Origin: Diplosphaera chodatii
Taxonomy: Eukaryota; Chlorophyta; Trebouxiophyceae; Prasiolales; Stichococcaceae
Assembly: GCA_032358165.1 (NCBI GenBank)
Contig: JAALGY010000019.1
Coordinates: 186,001-250,000 of the forward strand
Direction of reading: 5' to 3'
Length of the DNA stretch: 64,000 nt
A program made the position numbers and the translations under genes. Position 1 is the first letter of the stretch. Each line of letters opens with the position of its first letter. Of this stretch, positions 40,679 to 51,712 are shown one piece after another. The notes under the pieces were generated by a model. The model worked only from the letters and a program-made list of their open reading frames with translations. It was not told where the DNA came from and made no database searches.

Positions 40679-41188
40679 GGCTGACTACCAAACAAAAGGC
40701 GGCGGCACAGCGGGCGCGATGTGCCGCTGCGGTGCGGCAACTTCAGCCGTTTGTCTTTGTCAACCTCCGCTGCAGTGTCCCTGGCTGTCAACCTGATCTA
40801 GCACTCTGCAGCTTGCACACAAGTCTCTAGCTGGTCCAGGAATTGGCCCAATGCAGACAGAAATGGTGATGGCCTACTGGTGCCTGCACTCGGCGTCCAA
40901 CAAACGACAGCGCGCGAGGTTGAGTAACTTCAAGACGTATTCAACCGGTGTGCAGTGATGATTTGCGCAGGTCAGCAGCAAGTTTCTGATGCACACACCG
41001 GCAGCAGGAAGTGCTATGCATCGCCCAATGCCTGATGCATGCCGATCTCCGCCAGCACTTGTCATTGCCAATCACAGCACAAAATCAATACCCAGCATCG
41101 ATATATAAGCGTATCACTCTGCTAACTGCGGTAGAGTAGCACATCGAGTGCACAAAGCATCTGCATCCATTGACGGCGCCGCCGCTGA
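40679..41188. promoter_or_regulatory. Bidirectional promoter of MCTS1 and mL53
   Basis: 510 bp between the start codons of two divergent translation-related genes. It holds a TATA-like element on the mL53 side. Confidence 0.55.
41102..41109 (+). promoter_or_regulatory. TATA-like element upstream of mL53
   Basis: TATATAAG lies 80 nt before the mL53 ATG, a position that fits a core promoter with a short 5' UTR. Confidence 0.45.
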
Positions 41189-41738
41189 ATGGTTCTGAAG
41201 CACCTCAGCAAGGTTGTGGTGCAGTTCTCGCCCTTCACTGGCAACAGCCGCTCGGCTCGCGAGTTCCTGGCCCGCGTGACGGCGCCCAAGGCACAGGCCT
41301 CGAACCCTGACTGTGTAGTCGATGGCCGCGTCCGCATCAAAGGTTGGTCTGTGCACTCGACGTGGAACTATCTATATGTGAAACATGTGCGAGGACAAGC
41401 AAATATGCTTACAGGTGCCACGCAGTGGTCTGAGCTGTCCATATGTGGCAAGCTGCGGCACATCTGCAAACAGATGACGCCTTGGTCACCTGTGCCATGC
41501 AGGTGATCCCTTTGTGGAGGTGACGTACAAGAACCAGAAGGTGGAGCGCATAGCGTGCGGCAGCCTGACGGTGGGGCGGGTCATGGATCAGATCGACGCC
41601 AAGAGCTCGGAGATGGAGACTGCAGAGGCGCTCAAGGCGGCAGGCCTTGCAGGGGTGCAGCTGCACTCCACATTTGGCGGCACCGGCAGCACTGAAGGCG
41701 CCGAGACAGGCTTCATGCGGAAGACTTCGCCGCGATGA
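41189..41738 (+). CDS. MRPL53: Mitochondrial large ribosomal subunit protein mL53
   Basis: Two exons, 41189-41342 and 41503-41738, total 390 nt (129 aa). KVVVQFSPFTGNSRSAREFL and PDCVVDGRVRIKGDPFVEVT align with the thioredoxin-like core of animal mL53 (KQVRVQFCPFEKN..; NCSVIADV..), followed by a hydrophobic GSLTVGRVMDQI helix. The related mL43/NDUFA2 family was considered, but the QFxPF motif and the spacing favour mL53. No long presequence is evident, as in many small mitoribosomal proteins. mL53 is not always recognised outside animals, so the call rests on these motifs. Confidence 0.8.
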
Positions 41739-42065
41739 CGACACTGGCGTTGTCAGTCAATGTGCCGCTGTTGGTGGCAATGCAACCGTCCACTTGACAG
41801 TGCAGTGTGGTGCAGGCATTGCCTCTTATAATATGCGTTGTTGCAGTGCAAACCCCGATTGCTATGGCTGGCAAGGTACTCGTCGAAACCAGGCTTCTGT
41901 AATGTACAGCAGTGCCACACCCACTGGCATTGCATCCCCACAAGATATCCATCACACGGCAGCCCTGTGACCAACCGCTGCGATGGCTTGGCACAGTCCG
42001 ACCGTCCTCCACCGGACGTTCCCCTCCCTCTGCATAACATGCCTAGCCGACAGGCTGCCGCTGCA
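41739..42065. other. Convergent spacer with TGTAA signal
   Basis: TGTAA at 41898-41902 is a candidate poly(A) signal for mL53 (160 nt past its stop). Otherwise 3' UTR-like sequence of two convergent genes. Confidence 0.4.
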
Positions 42066-44158
42066 TCACAGGCTGAACAGCACGATCGTGCCGATCACGA
42101 TCGCTGTGCAGGACGCCAGCACCGACAGGTTGGTGGTCAGCCAGGGGTTGCGCTCCTGGATTGCTTTTGATGTGGCACCTACATGGATTAGGAACATTGT
42201 GCTCAACTGGTGGAATGGGTGCTGGCGGTTTGGTTTGGCTGACAAAATTGTATAGCATTCCAAGTTCAATGCAGCGATGTTGAACAGGGACGAAATAATA
42301 GATCGCACCAATCACAGCTGTGTAGCCGCCCATTGCAGCAACGGTGCCGATGACAAACATGAAGATGTAGGAGACCGCTGCCCAGCGCGGCAGGGTCAGC
42401 GCTGGAATGATGACGAAGAGTGCGTCCGGCTGCAGGGGCGCATAACATTGTTCGTCTCAACGTGCACGAGAACGTGACTGCTAGGTGGAAGCGTGTGCTG
42501 ATCTCCTGCTTGTGTGCATGTGTGGGGCTGAAAGCAACACTTCACAGGCTGCAGCGCCAGCAAGCGACATCACAGAACAGGCACCTGCAGGCCGAACAGG
42601 ATGCCATTGGCGAACAGGCCCATGCTGAGGCCCCGGGTCTCCTCCGCATCCTTGTCGACAGACGACCCCGAAGCGCTGGCACTGACAGAGCCGCTGATGC
42701 CGGCTCCTGCATCCGTCGCAGTGCAGCTGGTTGACGGCTGGCTGCTTCGTGGCATGACTACCACCGTATGCTGACATCTTGCAGTCGAAGCAATGAAGTA
42801 CATAACTTGAGCAGTAGCTGCTTCGTCTGGCGAGCCGTCAGGTCAGTCCACCTGCAAGCGCCGTGTCCGCCGACGCCGCTGCCTGCTCCGCCCGGTGGTC
42901 CTGCCACAGCTCCAGCAGCCCCAGGCCGCCGATGGCAATCAGCGACAGGCCAACGGTCGTGCCGCCCCACCGCGTCAGCGCCGGGACAAACGCCTCAAAA
43001 CGGTCCTTGAGCACCTGCGGCATGGCAAAGGGCTATATTTATCCAGATGAAACCGTCGGATGCAGCATGCAGGCTGCTAACGCTGCCAGTCACTGTGCAA
43101 ACCCCCTTCTGCAGCTGCTGGTCACGTAAAGGCTGCCGCGGTGAGCAAAGCTGCTGTGTGCAGAGCGCACCACAAGCAAGATGCCGAGGATCAGCTGGCC
43201 TGTGCTGTGGCCAAAGCCCCACAGCGCGCCCAGCAGGGAGGCACGCGCTGAGCTGCGGCCTATCGTCAAAGGCGTCAGCGCCTGTATGACATGCAGCAGT
43301 TGATCTGCAATATGCAGGGTTAGAGAGCTGAATCTACACATCTGCTACATGTTGTACATCGTATGAAAGGGCTATCGACAGAGCTGTGCGCGTGATGCTG
43401 AGCATGCTCACTGCCAGGTGGTCTGCGCCGGCCAGCGTGTGCAGGAGGCCGGCAATGAAGCCCGCTGCTGCGCTCCGGATGGCACCGGCCACGCCTGCGG
43501 AAAGGCAAGATATTGATGGCGATTCGCGTCCATAACACGCTTGCGTAATATGCGATCGTCTTTCACAAGGATAAACGTCCAGACAGCAGTGCGGACCCGT
43601 CTGTGACGCTGTGTGGAAGCTGCTGCCGAGAGATAAAGCCGCAAAGCCAGTGCTCCCTGCTGCCAGCCGCGCTGCCATGTACCTCCACAGTAGCAGGCCG
43701 CCGATCGCGGCGTATGCAGCTGTTCTGAGACCCGCTGCGCTGGGTGGTTGCCATGATGGCGGCGCAAGCGGCCATGGCGGCTGCCGCTGCTGGCGCTGTT
43801 GCTGCCGCTGCTGCGTCTGCAGGCTCAGGACAGCTGCACCTAGACTAGAGCACCCATCAGGACTTCCGTCTCCCGGCTGCCGTCGATCAGCAGCTGATGG
43901 TGCTGACTGTGTGCTCTCCTGCTCGTCCGACCTGCCAGCCTCAGCCACACACTGCAGCAACACTGCTGATCGGTGCGGGTGACTCAATCCAGATGACTGT
44001 GGATCTACCGCATAGCTGGAACTGCTGGCCCTTCGGCCGTGTTTGTGAAGTGCCCTGCCATGCCTGTGCTGACCGATGCACTGCTGTCGGCTGGGGATCG
44101 GATGCCGGCAAGATGTGGCAAGTGGCGCAAACGCGCCGGGTAAAGCTCCGAGCATCAT
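42066..44158 (-). CDS. Plastid NicO-type (high-affinity nickel/cobalt transport family) membrane protein
   Basis: Exons (minus) 44158-43567, 43494-43412, 43281-43171, 43014-42852, 42757-42585, 42429-42309, 42178-42066 sum to 1356 nt (451 aa). The first exon codes a Ser/Arg/His-rich plastid transit-like N-terminus, a Gln-rich spacer and a first hydrophobic segment. The core has GLLHTLAGADHLA with the His/Asp metal motif, LTPLTIGRSSARASLLGALW, GFGHSTGQLILGILLVV, WGGTTVGLSLIAIGGLG, then NGILFGLQPDALFVIIPALT and MFVIGTVAAMGGYTAVIGA. This matches the plant 'high-affinity nickel-transport family' proteins of the chloroplast, whose true substrate is not settled. Intron 1 is only 72 nt, a multiple of three and fully open, so intron retention (475 aa) or a wrong split is possible. 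Exon 5 starts after an unusual GGTGGTAG acceptor chosen by phase. Confidence 0.88.
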
Positions 44159-44837
44159 AGCGTATGAACAGCTTGCAGAGCCTATGTCGCTGATGTCAAG
44201 TATCTGAGTGTGCTGCTGTTCGTGTGTCAAGCAGCGCCTTAATTAAATTCACTGTCACATGGTAAGCCCTGATCATTTTCTAAACCTACATGGTCTTTGC
44301 AGTAGATGGTGATCTCCCGTACACACCATGGATATGCGTGCACCTATTCAACGCCCTGCAAGCCTTGGATCTGCTGCAGACGGTCTTGAGCTCAACTCCC
44401 CTAGGGTTGATTACTGTATTTGTGGCACCCCGCCTCTTCTTGAGTCTGCTGTGGCATCAACATGACTGCATTATACAGTCCTATCACTTGTTTGTGATCA
44501 TGCGGGTCCAGCCTCGCTGCTGTGCAGACTTTGACTGCCTGCTGATTTTGTGTTCAACTGCCTTGCAGTGCTCGACTGTTGCAGGTGCAGTGTCTTGGCC
44601 GATGCAGCTGTCCAGGCCTCACACCATGATGGGCAGCTGAGGATGCAGCAGCTGCTGGTACCTTTTGTACGAGCCACGTGGCTGCACACAACAAATGGCG
44701 TCAGTGCCAAGACGCCAGGTGCAGGGCACCCTGCCGGTCGCTGTCACCTATACCACAGTCTCATATGCCTTTGCGCGTTCATAAGTCCACTATCTTGCCG
44801 CACTGGTAGATTTGGTCCCGCATTGTGCAAGCGGGCC
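44159..44837. promoter_or_regulatory. Divergent promoter region (NicO / type II membrane protein)
   Basis: 679 bp head-to-head spacer. A 5' non-coding exon of the plus-strand gene could lie here: its ATG is followed by GTGAGT. No firm signal. Confidence 0.35.
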
Positions 44838-47743
44838 ATGGTGAGTAGGCACGACGACTCCGGGTCGCCGACCGGCATCGCGCTCCTGGAGCACGACTGC
44901 CGGTCGTCGGACGCCAGCTTCCCTCGCTCCTTCTCAGACCAGTGGATGCCAGCCGCGCGGCCGGTGCCGCAGCCACGGACGCGAAGCAGGAGCACTTCAG
45001 GGCTGGTGTTCAGTGCAGCCTGCGTGTGCGCCCTGGTGCTGGGAGCCTACCTCGGCAGGCTGTCCAGGCAGCCGTGGAACTCGCAGCTGCTGCAGATTCG
45101 CCGGCGTGCAGCTGCTGATAGCGTGCGGCATAGCAGTGGGACTGTAAGCCCTGCTGCAAACCCTGCGGAGCGCAGCAGAGGCAATGCCGCCAGCATGGGC
45201 GAAGAAGCCCTGTTCACCCCCAGCAGCAGCGACAACCGCGTCATCGGCAGCAGCGACGACAGCGTCATCGGCAGCAACGCAGAAATGGACAGCAGCTCTA
45301 TGAGCAGAAAAACCACCACGGATGTCAGCGCCGCTGGCAGCAGTGGAGGCGGCGGTGGAAAGGCTGGCAGCATGCAGCAGGGCAGCAAGAAGCGACGACG
45401 CCGCGGCGCCCGCCTCAGCTCTAGACGCGTCGTGTGCCGCGAGTTCCCGCTGCAGCGGCGGTGGGACTGGAAAGTCCACCTCAACCCAGCAGGTGCGTCC
45501 GCACCTTGAAACTTTGCGGTGCGGTGCCCCAGCTTGTTTCTCAACAGGCTAACTGTGCTGACTGTCCTCCCTGCTAGGAGCGGCAAAATTCTGACAGAGA
45601 AATCACTGACAGAGGAAGCACTGCAGAGTGTAACAGCAAAAGCGTTGGAATACCCTGGGCTGATGTCTCGGATGTATCGATTATGCAGCGGTATATGACC
45701 CAAAGAGGGGGTGGTTGGTGGTCATGCGCCATGAGCACGAGTGGTGGGCACCGTCCCCCGCGCTCGCGGTCATGATGGGCACAGTGAGCGGCCCACGTTG
45801 TTGAACCTCCTTTGCAAATGGCGGCTGCACACGGCGCATTAGATGCTTGCATGACCACTGCAGTCTCTCTCGAACAGCCATTGCTGTGATGACGACACAG
45901 ATGCATTGTGTCCTGCTGACAGCTGGTGCGGCATTGCACATGTAATTGGGCGTGTGTTTGCCTGCAGGACGTGGATGCACCGGATGTTGGCTTTGCAGCA
46001 GATCACCAGTTCCTCCTGGAGCTGGACAATGCAACGCTGGGCAGCGAGTTTGCGCAGCAGCGTTACAGCAAGCAGTGGCTCAAAGCCGAGGACATCAGGT
46101 ATGCCGACGGCAGCGTTCAACAGGCACTCATCTGCCTTTTTCCGTTCACAGGGTGTATCATGACACATTGACAACAGCCGGATCTTCGCTGGTGCTGAGG
46201 CAAGCAGCCATGTGGTTGTAGGCCGTTCGTTTGGAAGAGCGGGGTCTATGCCACTGCCTCGGTGTGGGGCGAGGACAGCAGCTTTGTGTGGGAGTGTATC
46301 CTACGGCTGGACCTGGATGCCCACCTGCTGACTGCCGAGTTCTGCTTCGACAAGATGCCCATCCGGACCAACGTCACGACGTACGTGGAGACCACACTTG
46401 CCCGCACAGACACAGCCTCCGAACCGCAGCATGTCACTCTATGTTTCACCACTAACATGAACACCTCGAGTCCTGCCATGATGTACTGACTGCCTTTGAG
46501 CACGCCCTGCGTATGCAGAAGTGACATCAGCCAGTCTTGATGCATGATGTTGGACTTGCATGCTGCAGAGAGAAGAACTGGGCGGTGGTGGTGAGGGGCG
46601 ATGCAGCGCAGGAGGTGATGATCCTGCACCAGCTGGCACCATGCCTGGTGTGGCTGCGCTTTGCGCCAGCAGCACCGAAGGGCCTGGAGCTCGTCCAAGG
46701 CACCTGCTTCAGCGACAAGGTACGTGCTGGGTCTGCACAATACTGTGCAGACCCAGTATGCAGTTGTCGGACGAACCAGAGGTACATGCATTGTATCAGC
46801 AGTTCCTAGACTAAGCATCGTGTGCGAACCTGCGTTGCATTGTCTGCCCCTGCAGCAACGAGCAGCGGTGCAGGACTTCACGGGTGCGCCTCTGACCGAG
46901 GCGCAGCACATCAGCGGCCACCTGGTGCCCTTCCCCCGCTCGCTGGCGAAGCTGGACGCCCTGCGGCGAAACCTGGCGGTGGACAGTGCATCCCTCGACA
47001 CCACCGCCGCCGCCGCCGCCGCCGCCGCTGAAGCTGTGGATGACAACAGCAGCAGCGGCGGCGGCGGCGGCAGCGGCGGCAGCGGCAAGGGCGGCAGCAG
47101 GAAGCAGCAGCGCAGCGAGCTGTTCCTGATGGCGCACACACGGCATGCGGACGGACAGGAAGAGCGTGATGTGTACTCCCACTGGTGCGTGCGACTATTG
47201 GCTGGTAGTGAGATGTGGATGCGTTTCATCAGCCCAGGCCTCAAAAAAGATGTCGTATCTGGGCATTGGCACTGTGGCCTGTGCAATGCTATGTTTGCTT
47301 GCCCTCCAGCTGATGGCGGGGCCTCAGCATGAATTGGGTGGACAGTGTTCTAAGATTCGTGTTTGTTGTTGCCACCCTAATGCGTACTGCATGGCCACAA
47401 AATGGAATGTTCAAGCATCCTAGCTGATGAAGCTGATGCTGCAACACTCATCTGCAGGGGCTTCAGGTTTGATGCTGACAGCCTGCAGCTGACGCACGTC
47501 TCCCGTGGCCCCATCGTCAGCTCCTACATGGCGCCGCAGCCACACAACTACCTGGTGGTGCTGTCCTACCACTTCGTACGATCCGACGGCGCCGATGCGC
47601 TGCTGCTGTTCTACGGCCGCAACAACACGCAGTCGTGCTTTGACACGATTGCTGCTGAGACAGTCAGTTGGTATGAGGTGCCACCCGGTGGCGAAACAGC
47701 GATGAACATCAGTGACCCACAGAGCATCGGGTATGAGCTGTAG
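44838..47743 (+). CDS. Type II membrane protein of unknown function
   Basis: Exons 44838-45492, 45689-45783, 45968-46098, 46222-46380, 46569-46719, 46856-47184, 47458-47743 sum to 1806 nt (601 aa) with matching phases. About 55 polar residues precede one anchor helix (GLVFSAACVCALVLGAYLGR). A Ser/Gly-rich stem follows, then a folded domain with AVYDPKRGWLVVMRHEHEWW, FLLELDNATLGSEFAQQRYS, FVWKSGVYATASVWGEDSSF, LTAEFCFDKMPIRTNVT, NWAVVVRGDAAQEVMILHQL, and a C-terminal block HNYLVVLSYHFVRSDGADAL ending SWYEVPPGG. An (Ala)8/Gly-Ser low-complexity loop (near 47.0-47.1 kb) splits the domain. The topology suits a Golgi or surface lumenal protein, such as a glycan-active enzyme, but I recognise no family and propose no activity. 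The short second exon was placed by phase and composition. Confidence 0.75.
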
Positions 47744-48178
47744 AGGAGGGGCAGGATTGTGTACATTGTAACCTGCGGGGTTCATCTGTGTGACTAGTCT
47801 GCTGCCATACATTCTGGGGGCTTGTACATGCGGGTTGTACATTGGTTTGACGACACTGTCATGCGTGACTGCTGTAGATTTGCTGCGTCGTGTGTTGTTG
47901 ACATCTGCGCCTTGGATGTTCAGACCAGGGTTGACAGATTGACAGCTCCGTGCTTGCATCACTCGTCCTGACGTGTTTTGAAAGAGCTGCTGCAAACGGG
48001 TCTTGGCCGGGCCATGATACCTCATGACACTACATTCAATCAAACTGTTGCGCCTCTATCTGCATGCTGCTTCCAGCAGGCAGCATAGCTTTTACTGTGC
48101 TGCCGGCTACACTTTGTCCTCTCCATGCTCACAACGAACGTGCTCGACATCTCCTCTCCAAGTCCAGCGTGCTGCTGG
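47744..48178. other. Convergent intergenic region
   Basis: Tail-to-tail spacer; apart from the TGTAA signal nothing recognised. Confidence 0.5.
47767..47771 (+). terminator. TGTAA poly(A)-type signal
   Basis: TGTAA 24 nt after the type II membrane protein stop. Confidence 0.4.
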
Positions 48179-51100
48179 CTACACCATGTTGAGCGATGAC
48201 GGGGTCACGGTGGCGTTGCAGGGCAGCGTCTGCACCGCGCCCGTCGCCGTGATGGCCTGCTGCCCCGGGCCCGTCCGCTGCGCAAACTGCACCTGGCCTG
48301 CGCACGGCAACACGAGAACAGCATGTAGGGCTTGTCGCCCGCTGTGAAGTGTTGGCATGGTACACGTTGAGCTGGCATGACAGCTCACCATGCCCTGACC
48401 TGTATGGTAGAGGGTTACACAGCGTTTGCCAGCACAAATCTGTTAAATGCTGATGCGGGAAACACACCGCCGCCGGGGGTGCTGGCGAAGGCGACGCCGT
48501 TGCCGGAGGTGGAGGTCGATGATGAGCCGCCGTTGGTGGTGATGGTGGTGCCGCCGCCGCCTGGCCCCGAGCTGGAGGACGACGCGCCGCCGAAGGACTG
48601 CGCGCTGCAGTCGAACACGCCTGCGGGTGCAGGTGAAATACTCAGGGAAGCTCAGCGGTGGCCAGGGATCTGAAGATCCTGGGCACAGTGTCATGCATGA
48701 CCTTCTGTGTTGGCAATTTTTTGTTGCAGTGGCTATCACATCTGATGCACAGCAGCAGGTTTCTGGATGTGTGACAGTCAGGATGATCACCATTGACTTG
48801 CAGGCCACATGTATATCGGGGGTTTGTTGGCGGCACACCCGCATTAGCCACCTGTTTGCATGCATCGCAAGAATGCGTCAACTGACGCGCTGTAGCAGGT
48901 CCTCGTGCTTGTTGGATTCTTGCGAGCACTGGAGCAAGACACAAAGGTAATGCGGGAGTTGTCACCCTGGTGCAGGTGCCCCCCAGGGAGCCGAAGGGGT
49001 TGGTGCCCAGCAGCCCGGCAACGGCCTCTGCTGCAGGGTTGTTTGTCACCCCTGCACACCAAAAACAAATTGCTTGAGGTGCTGCACTAGCTCACAATGC
49101 CACCAGCTTGCATGCGATTTTGACTATGCGCCATCTGTTATCTACCGTACATCCAATCCAATTATGGGTTTGACAGCAGCAGGACCACAAGCGCACCCGG
49201 GATGTTGCTGCCAGTCAGCGTGCAGGTGCCGCGCGTGTACTGGATCCTGCCCAGCAGCTGTGTAGAGCCCGTGATCTGGGTGTTTGCTGCACTCGATGCA
49301 CACACAAATCTTATCGTCCATGCACTGCATTGTGTGATGTCTCTTCGCAAACTGCACCTTCACAGGCGCACCACGTGGGCACACAGCAAAGTGTGCAACA
49401 GAGAGCAGCAGCCTGTGGCTCAGGTGAACCAAGCCTACACAGTTGTTGACCATGAACTCATCAAGGTAAGGTGATCGACTGGGCAAGTCTCACGGTTGGT
49501 GGGGTCGATGACGATGCGGCCGACGCCGCTGGCGGAGGCGGTGACGCGGCCGATGGTGCCGCCCGTTACGAAGGTGGCCCCCGCCCCGTTGGTCGTCACC
49601 GTCACGGCGCCATAGGAGCCCTTGGCCACCAGCGTGCCCGCGCTGCAATGCAGGAACCTCTGTAGCTCAGAACCTTGCTGAGCGTTTTGCCAGTTGTGCA
49701 TACAGACTTGCAGCCTGGAAGTGGCAGGCTGTTCATGAAGGTGGTTGCCCTGCAGGCGCCCTGGTGCTGAAGTAGGACACACAGCGCACACTGTGATGTG
49801 CTTCACAACACCACATAGCGCCTGCAGCGCAGTTCCAGCATCTTGTGCAACACTTCGCGAAAGTTGAGAATCTATGTAGGGTGCGCACCCGTTGTTGGTG
49901 AGTGTCAGGCCGGTGGCGTTGAGGCCCAGCAGGAACAGCTCGCCTGCGCCGGACAGCGTGGCCGCAAACGATGCGCCCGGCGTGAAGCCCCTGTTCACCG
50001 CCACCTGCCAGCTGGAGGGGCAACAGTAAGCTTTCCCATGGTCACAACAGAAGCCTTGCTGCGATGCTGTACAGTGAACGAGCTTGATGAGCTGTTAAAC
50101 TGTAACGAGTGTGCAGCATATGATGAATGGCAGCAGCTTGCACATGCATACATATGCACATTTCCCCAACCGCAGAAGAGGCTATGTAGCATTTCGCACA
50201 GTAGGCACAGTGGGCATTTGCATTTGCACTAATGTGTGCTTGCCATGTTTGCACAGGGCCATCCTGCACGCCAGGATGGCCGCAACAGGGGCATCTAGCA
50301 TCAACACCGTATCCTGGCAATGTGTACAAGCTTGATGATGTAATGATGCACCTCATCGTTCCCCCCGAAGGCATGGAGGGCTTAGCACAGCCGTGATGCC
50401 GCGGTGTGAGGCAGGCTCACCCAGTAGCTCATGGTCTCTAAGGATGGCCTGAGCGTCCAACTAGCGACATGCATCCCAGACTCCAGTGCTAAGTGGCACA
50501 ACCCTTCACACTGCAGCCGCGAGGTGAGAAGCATGCCTGGGTTGTGATGGGCGCGTTGGAGGTGACGGCCATGAGCGCCGTAGCCGGCAGCCGCACCGTC
50601 AGCTTGATGGGGTTGGTCGACTGGAAGTCCTGTTTTCGCGAAAAGAATGTCAATAGACCCTTGCTGAAATCAGTACACGTTTACACCCAGTTGCTGGGCT
50701 TGTGACTGTGATGATGTTTCGAGAGGCATGTAGCATGCAGCAGGGAAAGCAGCGTTTTGGCAGCGCTGGCTGTGGCACCGGCGCCAAATGCAGCGCGCCA
50801 CTCGCCTCACTGGTGCCGACGGTCAGGACGCCGGTGTTGGAGATGGACGTCGTGACGGCGTTCTTGACGCTCTGGTCAGCGTCCTGCACAGGTGACACAC
50901 CACAGCTGTGCAGTCCAAGTCAGCATGCCCCAGCTGCACACATCGCCCACAAGCTCATCTCACCAGCGAGATGGAGAAGGCCCCAGGAGTGATGAGGGCG
51001 CCGAAGGGTGTACAGATTTGGACCCTGCAGCATTCACAAGACACCGTCTGAGGAGGGCCTGGTCAGCGAAAAGCGTGACAAGCGCGAGCACGACCACCGC

Positions 51101-51300
51101 TGGCTTAAATGGCGGGCTGCGTGTAGGACAGCTAACGTGAGGTTGAACACAAAAGTCGTGGGTTTATTTGGAGTGCCTGGACCCGCTCACTGGCTGAAAG
51201 GCTGCAGCGCAACAGTGCTGGCTGCCGCTTGAGCAGCCTGCCAAGGCCGCGTGATAGCCATGAGCCCAACCAGTACACCCAGCCTCATGTTGAGACGCAT
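48179..51300 (-). CDS. Secreted beta-repeat protein resembling head-GIN/DUF2807 adhesin domain
   Basis: The start at 51300 gives MRLNMRLGVLVGLMAITRPW, a signal peptide ending near QAAQAAA. Clear exons (minus): 51300-51191, 51024-50964, 50883-50779, 50629-50537, 50004-49889, 49642-49494. They encode GALITPGAFSISL, DADQSVKNAVTTSISNTGVL, TNPIKLTVRLPATALMAVTS, FAATLSGAGELFLLGLNATG, LVAKGSYGAVTVTTNGAGAT and GGTIGRVTASASGVGRIVID. The pattern of short strands punctuated by SGAG/NGAG/ASGVG turns is typical of the bacterial 'putative auto-transporter adhesin, head GIN' domain. Later exons (about 49.28-49.20, 49.05-48.97, 48.63-48.47 kb, and 48292-48179) carry Cys, Ser/Gly/Thr-rich tail sequence and end PSSLNMV; their junctions are not settled, and an alternative end at 48415 exists. 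The 50537 donor looks like GC (CCCAG|GCATGC). Likely cell-wall or surface; function unknown. Confidence 0.65.
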
Positions 51301-51712
51301 TGTGTCGTGTTCCTTACCAGCTCGTCAGACAAGCCTCGCAATGCCGAGCTTCGCTGCAGCACCGGTGCTCTTGCTGTGATGTGATTGGAGGGAGCTGGTG
51401 AGCTTGCTCCACGTGGCACATTGAGGGCATCTGGGACGGATCGCGCCGGATCCGATGCCAGCTGTACAGGTGCTGCGGCTACCTCACGTCACATGCATAC
51501 CAGCTTGCTGTCAGTGAGATTGCACCGCAAAGCCGGCTTTGCAGCGGATTGTGTGTCACCAGCCCATGGCATCATGGTGAGTGGATTGGACAACATCACT
51601 GGTGAGCAACTTATCAGACCGTCCGTTCGAGTTGCACAGCTGTTGCCTTACTGGCACTTCACTGAGGCAGTTGATATGGTTTGCTCATGCACCAGATGTG
51701 CCCGCGACAACA
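51301..51712. promoter_or_regulatory. Spacer: head-GIN-like gene promoter and PAF1 3' UTR
   Basis: 412 bp between same-strand (minus) genes. No signal recognised. Confidence 0.4.

Noticed and set aside
41189..41738. mL43 or complex I NDUFA2 instead of mL53
   Set aside because: Related thioredoxin-like fold, but the QFSPF motif, the NPDCVVDGRVRI block and the length fit mL53 better.
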